Below, one piece after another: positions 54,926 through 63,470 of a DNA stretch of 64,000 nucleotides. Location: positions 1-64,000 of the forward strand of contig CAZUHB010000020.1 of assembly GCA_964620445.1 (NCBI GenBank), in the 5' to 3' direction. Both the position numbers and the translations under genes were made by a program. How positions within the stretch are numbered: position 1 is the first letter of the stretch; every line of letters begins with the position of its first letter. The notes beneath the pieces are model-generated. The model did not search any database and had not been told where the DNA came from. It was given only the letters and a program-made list of their open reading frames with translations. The DNA comes from CAZUHB01 sp964620445. GTDB lineage: Bacteria > Planctomycetota > B15-G4 > CAYZWU01.

Positions 54926-57745
54926 ATGAACGCAACACACGAAAACACAGTAAGTTGGAAGACACTGATCGTGGGCGCCCTTCTCGTGTCGTTCCTGACC
55001 CTCCCCTGCTGCGGCGGCGGAGGCGGCGGCTCCGGGAACAGAACTCCCACGGGAGATGTCAAGCCCCCCAAGCTGCTCTTCACCCTTCCTGCCGACGGCG
55101 AGTCCTTCGTGTCTCCATACACGGCGATCGAACTCGTCTTCAGCGAAAAGATCGCCCCCGCGTCGATCGGGCAGGATAGGCTCCTCGTCAAGGATACGTC
55201 CGGAGCGATCTCGGGCCAGGTGCGGCTGAACAGCGACAAGAAGACGCTCATCTTCGAGCCGGACGCACCCCTGTCCCACAACGTGACGATCACGGTCTCA
55301 GCGGCAGGGTCGATCAAGGACCTGTCCGGCAATCCGATCGGCAGCGAGATCACCTTCGAGTTCGTCACCGCGCCTCTTCCCGATCCAGCCACGATCAGCG
55401 GCAACACCTCTGCCCATTTTCATAACCAGTCGTCTGCCTTCAACGACGACGGCGACGGACTTCTGGTCTGGCAGGTCGAGAACGGCGGAGCGAGCCGCGT
55501 TTACGCCGCACGATACGACCATGCGACCGCCCAGTGGTCCGAGGAAGAGGAACTGACCTCTCCAGGTCTCGGCGCCGAGGATCCGTCAGTGGCCACGAAC
55601 GGCGACGATATCATGGTCGTCTGGAGAAGCGGCGGCCTCCGTCAGATTTACGCCCGCCGTCTCGCCATGGGTGTCTGGGGTGATCCAGTGGAGCTCTCCG
55701 CGAGTGGCTGGGATCCCTGCATCGCGTCGAACGGCAACAGCTATGTTGCGGTTTGGAGCGAGTCGTATGACCTGTGCGCGCGCACCCACTCCGCAGGAAG
55801 CGGGTGGGACGATACGGTGGTGGTCAGTCAGGGGCAATCAACAGCCTATGACCCGGATATCGCCACTGTGTGCGGCAGTTACTGCGCAACATGGAAACGG
55901 AGCAATACGATTTTTGCCGCGTTGTACAGCTCGACCACCAGCATATGGGGAAACGAGGTGGGCCTCGGCCAGTCCAATTGTTTCCCGCCACAAATCTCAG
56001 CCTCGGCGATCCATCCGTCCGTCGGTTATGTCGTGGCCTGGTACGACGGCAATCAACAAGCGATGGCGTCTGCCTTCTTCGATCTGAATGCGCACACGTG
56101 GATGATGCTGACCCCGCTCCAGTTCTGGTCGGGCTCGCGCTCGGGACCGGTTCTGGCCGAGGGTGAAGGATTTGCATACATGAGCTGGTGCGAGTACAGA
56201 TACTCTGAGAGCAGCCTTTACCTGGCCGTTTTCGTACCCGTGGCCCTGCAGTGGTCGGTGCAGACCGTGTATGTGGGCACAGATTACGTTGACAATCCCT
56301 GCCTGGCCGTCGCGGGAGCGGATTGCGCCGTGGCCTGGCGGCAGACCAACGGCTCGGGGCACGACATCCTGGCCTGCGTCAACAACGGAGCCCATATCAA
56401 ACTCGATTTCGGAATCGGCGGCGGCAAGAGCCCTCGCATGGCCCCCTGCGGCGACACCTTCTTCGCAACGTGGAATCACAAGCATCCCGACGGGATGGAT
56501 CGCCTCTTCGGAGCGCGCTACGTCGACTACAACGGCGGGTGGGACTATGAAAACTTCGATGGCCTCTCCGAGGGCGACCACGTGGGCGATTGCCGGTCGC
56601 CCGTGGCCGCCGTCGACTCGGCGGGTCTGAAGCTGGCCCTGTGGGAACAGTACGACAGCGGAGACTGGCAGATCCACGGGAATTTTTGCGACGACGGGAT
56701 CTGGGGCACGCCCTTTCTGATGGCGGATTGTGGCGAGAAGCCGCAGGTCGCCTCCAACGGCGACAGCTTCCTCGCGGCCTGGACCATTCCCTACAAGAAT
56801 CCCGGTGATTTCGAGTCGATCGGCACGCGCTGCTACTCCGGTGGTTCATGGAGCGATGTCGAGATCGTGAGCACCGACAGTTGCGATGTGTACGGACTGC
56901 GACCGATCGGACTGGCCTCGGATGGAGAGGGATATCTCCTCTCCTGGTTTCAATACGTGGTTCAAAACAACGAGAGCCGGAGGGGAGTGGTTTCCAGACA
57001 CCTTGACATCGACCAATCGCATTGGGGCGATCTCGAGGTCCACGAGTGGAGCCTCAGTCGACCGAGGGGAATCAGCACCGTTTCCAACGGGGCGGGCTTT
57101 GCCGTTGTGTGGAACCAGCACGAGGGCTCCGGTTATAGCGGGACCTTGAGCCTCAGGGCACGGGTCTTCGACGGCGCGGCGTGGGATGATATGACCACGA
57201 TCGAGTCGAGCGACGATGATATCCAGTTCTTCGATCTCGCTTCGGACGGGCAAGGCTATGCGGTGGTGGCCGAGGGACTCTCGGTACGCCACAACGGCTC
57301 GGAGTGGCTCCCGGAAGAAGAGATGACCCAGAATTCAGTGCGCGAGAGCTTCCTCGCCTCGAACGGAAGCGGGTACGCCGCTGTCTGGCCCAACAGGGAT
57401 TATCCCATGCACACGGATATCAGGGCGAGCCTGTTCGATGGTTCCTCGTGGGGCCCGGAAATGACCATCGATTTGGAACAGGACCGGCTCGAATTCCCAT
57501 CGATCGCATCGAACGGAACAGGCTATGCCGTGATCTGGCCCCAGGATGCCGGAGGTCAGCGCTATCTGTGGGCGTGCACCTTCGGGCGGTCAGCGTGGAG
57601 AGGCGCTTTCCGCCTGTCCAACGGGGACGGCTTGGTCTCCGAGGTCTGTACCGTTCACGACGGATCGGGATATTCAGCCATCTGGACCGAGGGGCTGCCC
57701 GACAATTCGGACACATGCCGCGTGAAAGGGGCGGTCTCTTTCTGA
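54926..57745 (+). CDS. Large secreted Ig-like/propeller-like surface protein
   Basis: The N-terminus has a signal peptide (LIVGALLVSFLTLPCC) ending in Cys-Cys and a run of six glycines, similar to lipoproteins, though the lipobox is not canonical. Residues of about 45-155 are a bacterial Ig-like domain (Big_5 type: TAIELVFSEKIAPASI, KDLSGNPIGSEITFEFVT). The remaining 780 residues are irregular beta repeats with DPSVATNGDDIMVVWR, YVAVWSES, CAVAWRQTN, GYAVIWPQD and similar, suggesting one or more beta-propellers (over ten repeats of a G-x-x-x-x-V-x-W type). A surface or scaffold role is likely. The ribosome site AAAGGAG is good. Confidence 0.7.
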   Translation: MNATHENTVSWKTLIVGALLVSFLTLPCCGGGGGGSGNRTPTGDVKPPKLLFTLPADGESFVSPYTAIELVFSEKIAPASIGQDRLLVKDTSGAISGQVRLNSDKKTLIFEPDAPLSHNVTITVSAAGSIKDLSGNPIGSEITFEFVTAPLPDPATISGNTSAHFHNQSSAFNDDGDGLLVWQVENGGASRVYAARYDHATAQWSEEEELTSPGLGAEDPSVATNGDDIMVVWRSGGLRQIYARRLAMGVWGDPVELSASGWDPCIASNGNSYVAVWSESYDLCARTHSAGSGWDDTVVVSQGQSTAYDPDIATVCGSYCATWKRSNTIFAALYSSTTSIWGNEVGLGQSNCFPPQISASAIHPSVGYVVAWYDGNQQAMASAFFDLNAHTWMMLTPLQFWSGSRSGPVLAEGEGFAYMSWCEYRYSESSLYLAVFVPVALQWSVQTVYVGTDYVDNPCLAVAGADCAVAWRQTNGSGHDILACVNNGAHIKLDFGIGGGKSPRMAPCGDTFFATWNHKHPDGMDRLFGARYVDYNGGWDYENFDGLSEGDHVGDCRSPVAAVDSAGLKLALWEQYDSGDWQIHGNFCDDGIWGTPFLMADCGEKPQVASNGDSFLAAWTIPYKNPGDFESIGTRCYSGGSWSDVEIVSTDSCDVYGLRPIGLASDGEGYLLSWFQYVVQNNESRRGVVSRHLDIDQSHWGDLEVHEWSLSRPRGISTVSNGAGFAVVWNQHEGSGYSGTLSLRARVFDGAAWDDMTTIESSDDDIQFFDLASDGQGYAVVAEGLSVRHNGSEWLPEEEMTQNSVRESFLASNGSGYAAVWPNRDYPMHTDIRASLFDGSSWGPEMTIDLEQDRLEFPSIASNGTGYAVIWPQDAGGQRYLWACTFGRSAWRGAFRLSNGDGLVSEVCTVHDGSGYSAIWTEGLPDNSDTCRVKGAVSF

Positions 57746-57789
57746 GAGGCCCCATGAAAAATCAAACAGATTCGAACGGGAGAAGAACA

Positions 57790-58305
57790 ATGTCAGCCTT
57801 GATATCGATCCTCAAACCCCTTGGCAAGGTTTTCCAGGCCCTCGGTGGAAACGAACCGGGCGGATTCGGTGTCTTACTCCGCATGGGCCTCTGCTACCTC
57901 GCGAGTTTCGTTCTCATCTTCGCCGGCTGGATCGCCTACGAGCGCGTCGAATGGGAGATCTTCCGCATGAAAAACAAGGAGGTCATTGTCGAAGCGCGCG
58001 CACTCGTCGAGGCGAAAACCGGCGGCAAGCACCCTTATTGGATGGACAAGGAGGAAAGAGAAGCCCGCGGCGACTACGACTACGAGGAGTGGGAAAATCA
58101 GGTGGTGCCCGCGTGGTACATGGTCGAAAAGTACGATAATTCGCCTCACAATTTTTCCTCGACAAAAAGCGCTGCCGGAGGGCTGTCGATACTGGGTGCG
58201 GCCCTGGGTCTTTTCATCTGGGACGGACGGCTCCGGCGCCGCAAATGGGCCGAAGAGGACGAGATGCTCCACCGCTATCGTCTCGAGCAGAATCGGAGAG
58301 GTTGA
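57790..58305 (+). CDS. Small membrane protein of unknown function
   Basis: A 171-residue protein with two predicted membrane helices (FGVLLRMGLCYLASFVLIFAGWIAY and GGLSILGAALGLFIWDG) enclosing an acidic soluble loop (EEREARGDYDYEEWEN). No family is recognised. It follows the large surface protein gene by 44 bp on the same strand and may be co-transcribed. An ATG 36 bp upstream is also in frame; this one has GGGAG at 7 nt. Confidence 0.6.
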   Translation: MSALISILKPLGKVFQALGGNEPGGFGVLLRMGLCYLASFVLIFAGWIAYERVEWEIFRMKNKEVIVEARALVEAKTGGKHPYWMDKEEREARGDYDYEEWENQVVPAWYMVEKYDNSPHNFSSTKSAAGGLSILGAALGLFIWDGRLRRRKWAEEDEMLHRYRLEQNRRG

Positions 58306-58316
58306 TCCCATGAGGA

Positions 58317-60728
58317 TCACTTGTCCAAAATCTCGCGCAGCATTGCTTCGACGCGATCTTTCAACACCCTGTCCCAGAGCGGTTCGAGTGCCGCCGGGAG
58401 CGCCTCGCCGAGTGGGCGCTCCCCACTCTCATGAAGCCGCCTCGTGCAGGCGACGAAAACCTCGCCCGCAAGGCCGCCGATCCCGGCGCCGAGAGCCTCG
58501 GCCTCCCCGGCGGATAGGGTGCGCAGCGACCCGGCGGTCTTCAGGACGATCTCCCCCAGGATCGAATCCCCCTCGATCAGTGCCAGGCAATCCCTCTGGA
58601 ACCCCTCCGAATTGAGAAGCCTCATCCCCTTGGCCGCAAAGGCTTTCGCCATCCGCCCATCCACGAAGGTCAAGAGATGAGCCGTCGCGCAGAAGCCGAA
58701 CGGCCCCACCCTGTCCGACTCGTAGAGCCGCTGCAGCTCGGCGCGCGCGTAGAGCCCCTTTCCGGAGACCATGAGCAGGCTTTCGCGGATCAGGGTGCAC
58801 GGCCACGACTGGGGAGGAAAGAACCGGTGCGCCATCGGGATGCCCGCGCGCACGACGATCTCCGTCAGATCCGGTCCGGAGCCGGGGCGGGCGGACGGAA
58901 TGACGAAGGGCGCGGCGGCCCCTTCTTCGGCGGCCGGCGTTTTCGCTATCAACCTGTCGAGCGATTCGAACGCCACGTGTTCGGCGAACCGGCTGATCGC
59001 CGCGGTCATGGCGATCGAAGCGCCCCGGTCCGCCTCGGAAGCCTCGCCCGCGGCTGCCAGAAGGTGGTGCATGATCTCGGAGGTGGCAAATGAACAAAGA
59101 GAGCTGATCGGCCGGCCCTGCCCCTGGACAGACTCGTAATCCCGGCACGATTCGAGGAACGACCCCACCATCTCGTCGAAGGCGCCCTTGGCGAACCGGC
59201 CCTTGCCCGCGATTCGAAAGTGCTCGACGTCGTCGAAGAGCACGGCATCCAGTTCGACGAGCCGTCCCGTTTCGACATCGATCTTCATCGCTGCCAGGGA
59301 GGCGTCGATTTCGAGCAATCCTTCCTCGGTTTCGCACTTCACCCCGTCGAGATGGGCCATCCCCACGAACGCCGCGGGTAAAAAATCCATTTCGAGCCGA
59401 AAGCGCGCCTTCTGGCCGGACACACCGGACCGGTCCCTTCCCGGCACGGTCGTGATCGACGGGATGAAATTGAAAAGGAAGGGCCGCTCGCTGCCGGCAC
59501 CGCTCGCCGTGACCTCTATCCGGGCGGCCATCTCGAAGAACCTGTCGGTGATAGGCTGAATCGTCCGCCGCGAGTGGGAGACCACAACGGCCCGCTCGGG
59601 AGAGACGATGACCGCGTAATGCAGCCCGAGGGGGCTCGCCGGGATCGATGCTTTCAGCTCGCAGAAGAGCCCCTTCTCCGGGGAGAGCGCAAGGCGGAAG
59701 AGGCTGACGCCGCTTTCCGCGGTGGAGGTCATCACGAAATCCTCGTCGCCCTTCGCGAACGAGGAGAGCCAGGTCCGCATCTTGAGGAGAGTGATCTCTT
59801 CGGGCGAGAGCTCCTCGGTCAGGAGCGGTGCCCTGTCGTATTCGTCGACAGTGATGCGCAGGGTGATCGCCTGAGTTTCATCCTTCGGCCGGTGGAAGGA
59901 CAGGTTGGATTTCAGAAAACGGCCGGACTCGCGGAGTTTCTTCTCGATCCCTTCACGAACGTGGCGATCGATCGGAGCGCCCCGCTCGATCGCCAGAAAA
60001 TCGACGATCGCGTCGCTCGAGTTCTTCCGGTTGCCCCTGACCTCTATCGCGCCGATCACACCCGTCGGCCCCTCCCTCTCGATCGTCACGCGCAGCGCGG
60101 CGCGCCCATCATCCCCGGGAACGACTGCCACGTCGATCTCCGGAAAGAAGAGTCCGAAATCTTCGAGTGTCTTCTTGACCCAGAACCGGAGCCGCTGCCG
60201 GGATGGGCTCGAGAAGGGTGCGGGCCGGTCGCGTTTCCAGATCGGTTCAGGCGGCGGACCCGGTCCTGCCGTCGGTGCCTCGGGTGCGGTGGTGAGCTTC
60301 TCGATGAGGGAATCGACGGTCACGGTCCGGGCGCCATCGACGATGATGCCCCCGGACAGATAGCGGGGACCCTCGTCGACGTCGACAGTGATGAGACCGG
60401 AGTCGGCGTCGACCGAAGCGGTCACCTTCACGTCGGGGAATCCGCCATCCTTGAACCCGGCGGTCACGAGATCGGGAAGGATCTCGACGAAGTCGTCGAG
60501 CGGAGCCGCGCAGTGGCTCGCAAGCCAGAATTCCATGCTGCCGCGCAGCCCGTTCCTGATCTCGTCGGGAGTATAGGCCCCGAGCCCCTCGAAGGAGATG
60601 AGCGCCGGATCGCCGCGGGAACCGACCGTCTCCTCTTCAGAACCCGATACGCGCGATGCGCCGAAGCTCGCCGCGGCAGCGACCGCAACAAGATATGCGA
60701 CCCACGTCGATGCACGGAACAATGCCAT
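58317..60728 (-). CDS. Secreted POTRA-domain protein without a beta-barrel
   Basis: After a signal peptide (WVAYLVAVAAAASFG) come BamA/ShlB-like POTRA modules: VTAGFKDGGFPDVKVTASVDADSGLITVDVDEGPRYLSGG and GVIGAIEVRGNRKNSSDAIVDFLAIERGAPIDRHV, each a strand-helix-helix-strand-strand unit. Residues beyond about 300 form an unknown mixed domain, and the protein ends in a basic helix rather than the aromatic strand of an outer-membrane barrel. POTRA domains bind peptides in outer-membrane assembly; here the protein is probably a periplasmic helper or a distinct family. GGAG precedes the ATG; the frame is open 24 codons further up. It converges with the small membrane protein gene. Confidence 0.65.
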   Translation of the reverse strand: MALFRASTWVAYLVAVAAAASFGASRVSGSEEETVGSRGDPALISFEGLGAYTPDEIRNGLRGSMEFWLASHCAAPLDDFVEILPDLVTAGFKDGGFPDVKVTASVDADSGLITVDVDEGPRYLSGGIIVDGARTVTVDSLIEKLTTAPEAPTAGPGPPPEPIWKRDRPAPFSSPSRQRLRFWVKKTLEDFGLFFPEIDVAVVPGDDGRAALRVTIEREGPTGVIGAIEVRGNRKNSSDAIVDFLAIERGAPIDRHVREGIEKKLRESGRFLKSNLSFHRPKDETQAITLRITVDEYDRAPLLTEELSPEEITLLKMRTWLSSFAKGDEDFVMTSTAESGVSLFRLALSPEKGLFCELKASIPASPLGLHYAVIVSPERAVVVSHSRRTIQPITDRFFEMAARIEVTASGAGSERPFLFNFIPSITTVPGRDRSGVSGQKARFRLEMDFLPAAFVGMAHLDGVKCETEEGLLEIDASLAAMKIDVETGRLVELDAVLFDDVEHFRIAGKGRFAKGAFDEMVGSFLESCRDYESVQGQGRPISSLCSFATSEIMHHLLAAAGEASEADRGASIAMTAAISRFAEHVAFESLDRLIAKTPAAEEGAAAPFVIPSARPGSGPDLTEIVVRAGIPMAHRFFPPQSWPCTLIRESLLMVSGKGLYARAELQRLYESDRVGPFGFCATAHLLTFVDGRMAKAFAAKGMRLLNSEGFQRDCLALIEGDSILGEIVLKTAGSLRTLSAGEAEALGAGIGGLAGEVFVACTRRLHESGERPLGEALPAALEPLWDRVLKDRVEAMLREILDK

Positions 60729-60918
60729 ACCGTTCTCCTTTCTCGGCGATGAGAGATCAAACGACCGGTCCTTCCCGGTCGGTCCACCACGCGTGAACAT
60801 GCTCGAGCGATAGCTTACTTTAAATAAACCGAATCATTCCGCCAACATTCGAGGCGGTCCGGCGCACGCATGACATGCACAATTTGTATCGATCAATGCC
60901 CCAACGGAGAATTCTCTC

Positions 60919-60956
60919 CAAAAAAAAGCAGGACCTGTCAGGTCCTGCCTTTTTTC
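60919..60956 (-). terminator. Bidirectional intrinsic terminator
   Basis: A perfect 8-bp stem (GCAGGACC / GGTCCTGC) with a 5-nt loop, flanked by an A-run on one side and a T-run on the other, so it works in both directions. It ends the LamG-like gene transcript on the minus strand. Confidence 0.85.
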
Positions 60957-60982
60957 TGGTTTTTCGAAATCGAAGATACGAA

Positions 60983-62125
60983 TCACGGGCCAGCGTGCGT
61001 CTGGGGCCAGGGGCTCACACCCGGATTGGGATTTCCCTCGCCGCCGACGAGAACGCTCGGCTGCCTGTGGATCGTCACGTTGTCGAACTGAAAGTTGCCG
61101 TCGCCGTATCCATCGTATCCGCCCACACCGATGTAGCCGGATGAGAGGGACGTGTCGTAAGCGGTGGCCACGGAGGCGTCATTGATGAAGAACTCCATGT
61201 TGCCGCTCAACGTCTCGACTCTCAAATTGTTCCATTCGCCATCGGGATTGATCAATGTGGAGGACGTCCAACCAACCACGCTCGATTCCACGCCGCCGAC
61301 AGTTTTCCAGACCGAGAAGGAACTACCACTGATCCAGAAACCGTAACCATTCGATTTCGCTCCGGTCGCGGAGTCGGTGAAAAACTGCAGGCCGTGGCTG
61401 TAACCGTAGCTATCCAGCCTCCGGCAATCGGCGTTGAAGGAAAAACCGTAGCCCGACGCGTAGCCGTAAGGATAGACCGAGCCTCTCCAATCCATGGTGC
61501 CGCCGCCGGTCATGTCCAGAACCCTGTTGTCGATGTAGTTGCCCGGATCGGACACATACAGCATCGACCACGTCGCGTTTCCGTCATCGATCCAGGTGAT
61601 ACCGTTGGGACCGACCATGGAGCCATCGAAAAAGCTTTCGTAGAGAGAGCCCTGGTAGTAGGATCCAGGTACTGAAATCGAACTCGAACCGCCAGATCCC
61701 CAGGCATTGACATAGGTTAAAGTCGAGTACGGATATGGCGAGGTCCAAGCGACCTCTCCGTGGCCCGCCCAGCGCGAAAAACCCATGTTCGACCAATGGG
61801 CTGTGTAGTCGGATCCTACCTTTCCCCACTTGTCGACTCCTCGGCTGTCGGAGATTGCGATCGACCATCCAAGGATCACACCGGAGTTCACATCAAAAAA
61901 ATCGAGATAGTAGCCGGAATGAAGTTCGCGCCAGTGCTCGGCGCGCGATCCGAGAGGGCCGGTGTTCGGCTCGACCTGGTCGAGGTCGCTCATTGGGCCG
62001 ACAACATTCGGCGGCGGCGTGGTGGACGGAACGGCCTGGCTCTCCGTCTGAGCGAGACACACGACATTTCCGACGAAAAAGGACAGACAGATGGTCAGCA
62101 GTGCAAACTTCAAACACGTTTTCAT
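60983..62125 (-). CDS. Secreted LamG/DUF1080-like protein
   Basis: A 380-residue product with a signal peptide (LKFALLTICLSFFVGNVVCLA). The second half is a concanavalin-like jelly roll: NGYGFWISGSSFSVWK, NPDGEWNNLRVETLSGNMEF and SGYIGVGGYDGYGDGNFQFDNV, the pattern of LamG or DUF1080 (3-keto-disaccharide hydrolase-like) domains that bind or process glycans outside the cell. No catalytic set is obvious. The ATG chosen has GGAGGAG just upstream; the frame is open further up. It has a perfect palindrome in its leader region and a strong terminator behind, so it is a single-gene transcript. Confidence 0.65.
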   Translation of the reverse strand: MKTCLKFALLTICLSFFVGNVVCLAQTESQAVPSTTPPPNVVGPMSDLDQVEPNTGPLGSRAEHWRELHSGYYLDFFDVNSGVILGWSIAISDSRGVDKWGKVGSDYTAHWSNMGFSRWAGHGEVAWTSPYPYSTLTYVNAWGSGGSSSISVPGSYYQGSLYESFFDGSMVGPNGITWIDDGNATWSMLYVSDPGNYIDNRVLDMTGGGTMDWRGSVYPYGYASGYGFSFNADCRRLDSYGYSHGLQFFTDSATGAKSNGYGFWISGSSFSVWKTVGGVESSVVGWTSSTLINPDGEWNNLRVETLSGNMEFFINDASVATAYDTSLSSGYIGVGGYDGYGDGNFQFDNVTIHRQPSVLVGGEGNPNPGVSPWPQTHAGP

Positions 62126-62162
62126 GGGTTCTCCTCCTAAACAAAAATGGAACGATAAATAA

Positions 62163-62178
62163 CCGGCTTCGAAGCCGG
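62163..62178. promoter_or_regulatory. Perfect 16-bp palindrome upstream of the LamG-like gene
   Basis: CCGGCTTCGAAGCCGG is centred 45 bp upstream of the gene start and could be a protein operator or an mRNA leader hairpin. TTGACG and TTGACA sequences lie nearby on the minus strand (62190-62215), so this may be the promoter area. Confidence 0.4.
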
Positions 62179-62194
62179 GAAACGTCAAGGTCAC

Positions 62195-62571
62195 TCGGCT
62201 TTGTCAACTAAACGTGACAAGAGTTGAAGGAATACTGATACACAGGCAAGGGCGTTCGAACTTCACCGCAAATACGTGATCCGATGAACGCGTACGCCCT
62301 TTTCCACCATTGAGGGCAAAATTCCGGTCTAAGCCGGGATAAAACACAAAAGACGGGTAAACGTTCTATTGCCGAAAAATCTTCGTGTCCCTTTCAAATC
62401 CGAATAGTTCCCATATTGCCACAACGTACCGGTACATCAAGTCTTTTTTTAAAGGATGCCGGGGTGGGGCCTGTTCGGAAAGCCCAGTCGGGCCGCACCG
62501 ACCAGACCCTGACCACTCCTTTCCTGTTTCGGTGGACAAGCTCTGCGGTCTGATCCTTCCGCTTGATCCTC
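62195..62571. other. Intergenic region, no gene called
   Basis: About 380 bp between the LamG-like gene's promoter area and the broken Sel1 gene. Only short open frames are seen, and the region is A/T-richer in places (62420-62455). No RNA or repeat family recognised. Confidence 0.4.
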
Positions 62572-63328
62572 TCACCAGCCCAGATTCAGCTTTTCGAGAG
62601 CTTCTTTCGAATAGTCACTGCCGGCGCGGGCCGCCCGGCGGTACAAACTCACGGCTTCGTCTCTGTTCTTTTTCATGCCTTTTCCCTCGAGGAGCAGATC
62701 GGCAAGAATCAGCATGCTGCCGATATCGTTCGCATCGGCGCCCCGGTAGAGCGCGGAAATAGCTTTCTTCGATCCGGCCCCGGCCGCGCGTTCGAGTCAG
62801 AGCGAGGCGGTGTGCTTGCACTTCGCGACCCCCATCCCCTGGCTGTACATGAGGACGATGTTCCACATGGCCTCGCCGCAACCCATCTCGGCAGCGAAAC
62901 CGATATTATTCACGGCTTCCTGCAGATTTGGTTGAATCATCCTCGAAAGACGTCAAATCGGCGCCAAGGGCGAAGTACTCGTCGATGCCTTTCAGCTTCC
63001 GGGGAGCGCTTTGTGTCTCCTCCAGGGCCGCGGCAAAACTCAACGCCTCTTCGAGTGATGGCAGGCTATCCGGATCGCTGATCGCCCTGCGGCGGAGTGA
63101 GTCGATGATATCTTTCTTGGTGAGAGTGTACGTGCGGCCCGGCTCCGGTTTGCTTTCCCTGTCGCTCGACTGTGGAACCGCTCGGGTTGCTCCGCAGACA
63201 AAAAACACACAAAGGACCGCGATCATGAGGACCTTGATCCGAGTGATACCGTGATTCCGGCAGGGACACCTGATGTGCTTCCTTTGACCCATCGGTCTGC
63301 TCCCACTCTCAACAACCTGTCTATTCAT
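62572..63328 (-). pseudogene. Broken Sel1-repeat (TPR-like) protein gene
   Basis: The 5' part encodes an ORF with a hydrophobic signal-like segment (VLMIAVLCVFFVCGATRA) from ATG 63328 until TGA at 62906. Sel1 repeats continue in another frame: NIGFAAEMGCGEAMWNIVLM, then YSQGMGVAKCKHTASL, a TGA at 62797-62799, and LERAAGAGSKKA, LILADLLLEGKGMKK to the final TGA at 62572. The internal TGA falls exactly where the Sel1 pattern A-x-x-W-x-x-x-AA has Trp, so it is a TGG to TGA change, and a +1-type frame shift near 62910-62940 joins the two halves. Sel1 proteins are periplasmic or secreted protein-binding scaffolds. An assembly error would be the alternative explanation. Confidence 0.7.
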
Positions 63329-63470
63329 GAGTTTTCTCGATTCTTCGCTTGTCCGAGCTCGCGGCGGGCGCTGTCGCCCGCCCCGTCCGTACCTTGAAAA
63401 AGCAACCGCGCCCGAAGCGAACGGAAAAGGAGCCCCGAAAGGAAAATTCTCCTCCGCAGGGCTCACCCGT

